Source: Alphaproteobacteria bacterium
GTDB lineage: Bacteria; Pseudomonadota; Alphaproteobacteria; Micropepsales; Micropepsaceae
DNA: 9,581 nucleotides
Assembly: GCA_003451645.1 (NCBI GenBank)
Contig: DMER01000222.1
Coordinates: 10,158-19,738, forward strand
Direction: 5' to 3'
Shown: piece by piece, positions 7,083 through 9,581 of the stretch
Layout: the number at the start of each line of letters is the position of its first letter
How positions within the stretch are numbered: the stretch's first letter is position 1
Notes under the pieces: model-generated
What the model was told of the DNA's origin: nothing
What the model saw: the letters and a program-made list of their open reading frames with translations, nothing else
Database searches by the model: none
Translations under genes and position numbers: made by a program

Positions 7083-7134
7083 TGTGCTCCGCGGCGCTAT
7101 TGACCAACTATTCCACTAGGTCTTACGGAGCACA
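7083..7134 (-). repeat. 9-bp inverted repeat spanning rpoH ribosome binding site and promoter spacer
   Basis: TGTGCTCCG at 7083-7091 and CGGAGCACA at 7126-7134 are perfect inverted copies 34 bp apart. On the minus strand the gene-proximal arm contains the GGAG ribosome binding site of rpoH. The distal arm lies inside the spacer of the ECF-type promoter. A transcript started upstream of 7134 could fold and hide the binding site, whereas one started at the ECF promoter would lack the distal arm. Confidence 0.5.
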
Positions 7135-7149
7135 GTGCGCTTTGGATCA
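7121..7149 (-). promoter_or_regulatory. ECF11 (RpoE-ChrR)-type promoter for rpoH
   Basis: On the minus strand, TGATCC (7149-7144) is followed after exactly 18 bases by TAAGA (7125-7121). This matches the promoter reported for the Rhodobacter RpoE sigma factor, which is released from ChrR by singlet oxygen and drives rpoHII. Transcription would begin near 7114, giving a leader of about 35 nt before the rpoH ATG at 7079. No ECF sigma gene is in the window. Confidence 0.6.
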
Positions 7150-7218
7150 ATTCTAAAACAGAGAAAAATTGCGCATCGGGCGTTTGCGCGCCGGGACTTT
7201 TGTCCCATGTGAGATTAC

Positions 7219-7254
7219 AAAAAAAGCACTCCGGAGGCCTAAGGCCATCCGGAG
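7219..7254 (-). terminator. Intrinsic terminator after carD
   Basis: On the minus strand CTCCGGA (7254-7248), one bulged base, GGCC, a TTA loop, GGCC and TCCGGAG form an 11-bp GC-rich stem (7254-7229). It is followed by GTGC and seven T (7225-7219). It lies about 50 bp beyond the carD stop and should end the carD transcript before the rpoH promoter. Confidence 0.92.
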
Positions 7255-7303
7255 CGGTGATTTCAGATTTGGGATATGAGGCCCCGCGTTCGCTGGCGCG
7301 ATC

Positions 7304-8110
7304 TCAAGCCGCCTTCAGCAGCGCGCTTTCCAGTCGCTTCATCGCCGCATCCTCGTCGATACGCTCGACTGCTGCGACCTCGCGCGCCAACCGCGCAAAT
7401 GCTGCTTCATAGAGCTGGCGCTCGCTGTAGGATTGCTCTGGTTGCCCGCTGGCACGGTGCAAATCGCGCACAACTTCGGCAATCGAGATCAGATCACCAG
7501 AAAAGATCTTTTGCTCGTATTCTTGGGCCCGCCGGCTCCACATGGTGCGCTTGACGCGCGCGCGGCCTTTCAAAGTGGCAAGCGCGTTCTGAACGACGTC
7601 GGGCGACGACAATCTGCGCATTCCAATCGTGCGCGCCTTGGAGACTGGCACCCGCAGGGTCATCTTGTCTTTCTCGAAATTGATCACAAACAATTCCAGC
7701 TTCATGCCCGCCACTTCGCTATCCTCAACCGCAACAATGCGGCCCACGCCGTGGGCTGGGTACACGACCCAATCCTGAGCGCGGAAGTCGCCTTTCTTCT
7801 TTGAATCAACTTTAAGTTCGATCTTGTCGTTCTTCACCGATTTGGAGGCAGGGGGCACTTTTTCTACCTTTTTATTGAGAGGGTTCAATGTGTTCACGAC
7901 GTCGCGCGCACGCGTCTGGGCAGGTGGGGGCGCTTGCCTCAATTTCGAACGAATACGGCCTGCGGCTTCACGCGCACTCTGCGTGGCGGCCTTGGTGGAC
8001 CCAGACTTGCTCTTTGGTTTCGGAGCTATCGACGGAGCATGCTTCTTGGCGTTTAGGGCCCGTCTCGCACTCTTCCCGCCGGTAAGACTTGACTTCGTCC
8101 CCACGCGCAC
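7304..8110 (-). CDS. carD: CarD/CdnL-family RNA polymerase-binding regulator
   Basis: CarD-family proteins bind the RNA polymerase beta subunit and stabilise open complexes, often at rRNA and housekeeping promoters. The core starts near residue 106 with D-F-R-A-Q-D-W-V-V-Y-P-A-H-G-V-G-R-I, followed by L-F-V-I-N-F-E-K-D-K-M-T-L-R-V-P-V, the Tudor-like polymerase-binding domain (about 107-165). The helical C-terminal domain (about 170-268) contains W-S-R-R-A-Q-E-Y near 191-198, with the conserved Trp that contacts the promoter fork, and G-D-L-I-S-I-A-E-V-V-R-D-L. Residues 1-105 are a Lys/Ala/Ser/Pro-rich basic tail without a fold, making the protein longer than usual (about 160-200). The start is doubtful. 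GTG at 8110 is the first usable codon of the frame, with no clear ribosome binding site, and no ATG occurs before the core. A better-looking ATG start lies in another frame. The gene follows fdxA and ends at a strong terminator. Confidence 0.9.
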   Translation of the reverse strand: MRVGTKSSLTGGKSARRALNAKKHAPSIAPKPKSKSGSTKAATQSAREAAGRIRSKLRQAPPPAQTRARDVVNTLNPLNKKVEKVPPASKSVKNDKIELKVDSKKKGDFRAQDWVVYPAHGVGRIVAVEDSEVAGMKLELFVINFEKDKMTLRVPVSKARTIGMRRLSSPDVVQNALATLKGRARVKRTMWSRRAQEYEQKIFSGDLISIAEVVRDLHRASGQPEQSYSERQLYEAAFARLAREVAAVERIDEDAAMKRLESALLKAA

Positions 8111-8239
8111 TCGATTCTTTTGTGTTCGACGAACGCATGACAGCCGAGGCGCCGTCCATCCACCCGTCTTGATGAATAACTAGTGCTTTAAATGTAACAC
8201 AACACGCCCACGTTGGAAAGGGTTAGTGCGGCATTAACG

Positions 8240-8276
8240 ATTGTTTTTGCGGCGTTATATCCAGTCAAATCGCCGC
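8240..8276 (-). promoter_or_regulatory. Possible sigma-70-like promoter within an inverted repeat, upstream of carD
   Basis: On the minus strand TTGACT (8268-8263) is followed after 17 bases by AACAAT (8245-8240), a fair -35 and a weak -10. The -35 box lies in the 16-base loop of an inverted repeat GCGGCG/CGCCGC (8249-8254 and 8271-8276), which could be an operator. It is the best promoter-like site I see in the 245-bp gap between fdxA and carD. Confidence 0.3.
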
Positions 8277-8355
8277 GGATGGGCGAAATTATCCTCTTGC
8301 ATTTTCTAAAAGGATCAAAATCGAGGCGGGCTTTGGCGCATCGAGGTCTCGCGAC

Positions 8356-8694
8356 TCAGTCCCCTTTTCCGGGCTTGGCGCTGAAATGGGCCTCGAACTT
8401 ACCCGCGACCCCGTCAAAGTCCTTGGCATCAGGCGGCGGGTCACGCTTGATGGTGATATTGGGCCACGTGACCGCGAAGTCCTTGTTGAGCTTGAGCCAT
8501 TTTTCAAGGCCTGGTTCCGTGTCGGCCTTAATGGCGTCCGCAGGGCATTCCGGTTCGCACACACCGCAATCGATGCACTCGTCCGGGTGGATAACGAGCA
8601 TGTTTTCGCCCTCATAGAAGCAATCCACCGGGCATACTTCCACACAATCCATGTATTTGCAGCGTATGCACGCATCTGTGACCACATAGGTCAT
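8356..8694 (-). CDS. fdxA: 7Fe-8S ferredoxin FdxA
   Basis: This is a small cytoplasmic electron carrier of 112 residues, the normal length for FdxA. The cysteine pattern matches Azotobacter ferredoxin I shifted by one residue. C9, C17 and C50 should bind the 3Fe-4S cluster. C21, C40, C43 and C46 should bind the 4Fe-4S cluster. C12 and C25 are the conserved non-ligand cysteines. The stretches [13 protein letters not shown] and [16 protein letters not shown] are typical. The C-terminal half (W-L-K-L-N, then W-P-N-I-T) is the FdxA extension that caps the clusters. The ATG at 8694 has AAGGAG about 10 bp upstream. It lies 90 bp downstream of the S4-domain gene and is probably in the same transcription unit. 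In Alphaproteobacteria this ferredoxin is commonly next to carD. The electron donor and acceptor are unknown. Confidence 0.97.
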   Translation of the reverse strand: MTYVVTDACIRCKYMDCVEVCPVDCFYEGENMLVIHPDECIDCGVCEPECPADAIKADTEPGLEKWLKLNKDFAVTWPNITIKRDPPPDAKDFDGVAGKFEAHFSAKPGKGD

Positions 8695-8784
8695 CGCTAC
8701 TCAGCTCCTTATTCCTCAGCTCTCGCCACAGTTCCACGCCCTATCATTAGCGCTGCGCCGCAACAACCATGAACCTACTGCGGT

Positions 8785-9171
8785 TTATTCGTAACGGCCC
8801 GGCTCTGTGTGCTCGCGCAACCGCTCCATCGCGCGCCGCTCCTTCTTGACCGGCCGGCCTGTCCCAGGCGCACGCTGTGCATTACGGGGCTCGCCGGTAG
8901 CAGACGTCTCCACCGGAGGCGTTATGTCCTCATAGAGCAAGCGCGCTTCGCTATAGGGGCCACGCCGCGTGCCGGCCCCGCTCACACGCATGAGGCGCGC
9001 GTGCCCGCCCTGCGCAAGTGTGAGCACATCGCCCGCCCTTAGTATTTGGGAGGGTTTCGCACACTTCTCCCCATTGATCCTGAGAGCGCCACTTTCAATC
9101 ATCGCGGCGGCGAGGGTGCGACTTTTCACGATCCGTGCAAAGAAAAGCCACTGATCCGCCCGCTGCCCCAT
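8785..9171 (-). CDS. S4-domain RNA-binding protein (HslR/Hsp15-like)
   Basis: This 128-residue protein begins directly with an S4 RNA-binding domain (about residues 3-60): R-A-D-Q-W-L-F-F-A-R-I-V-K-S-R-T-L-A, then I-E-S-G-A-L-R-I-N-G, then I-L-R-A-G-D-V-L-T-L. The pattern fits the Hsp15/HslR group, which in E. coli binds stalled 50S subunits carrying nascent chains. Residues about 75-128 are a charged, Arg/Glu/Pro-rich tail (R-P-V-K-K-E-R-R-A-M-E-R-L) typical of alphaproteobacterial members. The ATG at 9171 has AAGG 6 bp upstream and starts only 9 bp after the helicase stop, so the two genes are surely cotranscribed. That pairing suggests a shared role in RNA or ribosome metabolism, which is an inference. 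Confidence 0.9.
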   Translation of the reverse strand: MGQRADQWLFFARIVKSRTLAAAMIESGALRINGEKCAKPSQILRAGDVLTLAQGGHARLMRVSGAGTRRGPYSEARLLYEDITPPVETSATGEPRNAQRAPGTGRPVKKERRAMERLREHTEPGRYE

Positions 9172-9180
9172 GTCGTGCCT

Positions 9181-9581
9181 TCAGCTCTTGAATTTGAGCT
9201 GCGCCAGCACGGCGAAAGGAGAATCCGGATCGACGGGCCGGGAGCCCTTTGATCCCTTGGGCTTTTCGGTGGTGTAGACCTTGGGCTCTTCGCGCCGCCC
9301 CGATTTGTCCGGGCGCGGTCCATCCGAGCGCGGACGATCGAACTTTGGCCGCGACGGCGTTTGGCTGTCAGCGGACCGCCCCTCAACTGCACGTACCTCC
9401 TTTTCACTGGAACGCGTGTGCTCCCGATCCGTTCGCGGCCGGTCCTGGCCATCGCGGCCCTTGCGGTCGTCCTGGCGCGGACCTTTGAAGCGGTCAGGCC
9501 GTGGCCCGCGCTCGGGCCGCGGCGTGGCTGCGTCTGCAGAAACTGTTGTCGCGCCACCCTCTTGACCCGGTTGTGTGGCGC
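9181..9581 (-). CDS. C-terminal tail of an SF2 helicase-type protein (5' part off window)
   Basis: An open frame enters from the right edge and ends at TGA (9183-9181), giving 133 readable codons. Almost all of it is a disordered, highly charged tail rich in Arg, Asp, Gly and Pro (R-P-E-R-G-P-R-P-D-R, D-D-R-K-G-R-D-G-Q-D-R). It closes with V-D-P-D-S-P-F-A-V-L-A-Q-L-K-F-K-S. A basic tail followed by D-S-P-F-A-x-L-A-x-L-K is what I recall at the C-terminus of alphaproteobacterial SUV3-like helicases encoded beside an S4-domain gene. No helicase motif is inside the window, so the identification rests on the tail and gene order. Such basic tails often bind RNA. The stop lies 9 bp before the S4-domain start. 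Confidence 0.72.
   Translation of the reverse strand, partial: ATQPGQEGGATTVSADAATPRPERGPRPDRFKGPRQDDRKGRDGQDRPRTDREHTRSSEKEVRAVEGRSADSQTPSRPKFDRPRSDGPRPDKSGRREEPKVYTTEKPKGSKGSRPVDPDSPFAVLAQLKFKS

Noticed and set aside
8213..8617. Plus-strand open frame of 134 residues over the fdxA region
   Set aside because: It is antisense to fdxA with no recognisable domain; the ferredoxin on the other strand has every expected cysteine.
8695..8784. Short direct repeat GAGCTGAG twice before fdxA
   Set aside because: Only 8 bp, two copies, overlapping the ribosome binding site region; within what chance allows.
9126..9557. Minus-strand open frame of 143 residues, very Arg-rich
   Set aside because: It overlaps the helicase tail and the S4 start in another frame. 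The frame ending at 9181 gives a recognisable helicase C-terminus and natural 9-bp spacing to the S4 gene, so this is a shadow.

Overview
The window reads as chromosomal DNA from an alphaproteobacterium of moderately high GC content. The supporting signs are an RpoH sigma factor of the RpoH2 type, a CarD-family regulator beside an FdxA ferredoxin, an S4-domain protein and an SF2 helicase, a GTTC-N7-GTTC sequence of the kind bound by alphaproteobacterial LexA, and a palindromic intergenic element ending in TTAGAGC/GCTCTAA. I cannot name the genus. No phage, insertion sequence, CRISPR array or clear foreign island is visible.

Left half (1-4812, all minus strand): a compact chemotaxis operon, read right to left as STAS protein, cheY, cheA, cheW and a soluble PAS-PAS chemoreceptor whose 3' end runs off the window. 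STAS and cheY overlap by 8 bp, cheY and cheA overlap by 4 bp (ATGA), and cheA and cheW are 9 bp apart, so translation is probably coupled. The receptor senses through cytoplasmic PAS domains and signals through CheW to CheA, which phosphorylates CheY. A minus-strand tRNA-Arg(CCT) lies just upstream of the operon.

Middle (5002-6195): one plus-strand gene, a membrane-anchored or secreted staphylococcal-nuclease-like protein. A perfect GTTC-N7-GTTC motif sits 18 bp before its start codon, which suggests control by LexA and the SOS response. After it comes a 106-bp palindromic mosaic element that also supplies the stop codon of the converging rpoH gene.

Right half (6192-9581, all minus strand): read right to left, the C-terminal end of a helicase, an S4-domain RNA-binding protein, the 7Fe ferredoxin fdxA, a CarD/CdnL-type RNA polymerase-binding regulator with a long basic N-terminal tail and a strong intrinsic terminator, and then rpoH. 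A TGATCC-N18-TAAGA promoter precedes rpoH and matches the RpoE-ChrR (ECF11) consensus of Rhodobacter. That points to a singlet-oxygen or oxidative-stress cascade feeding the RpoH2-type sigma factor.

The genes belong to known families. The points most worth a second look are regulatory: the SOS-type box, the ECF-type promoter overlapping an inverted repeat that could mask the rpoH ribosome binding site, the palindromic element, and the doubtful 5' end of carD. I did not find a convincing undescribed multi-gene system.
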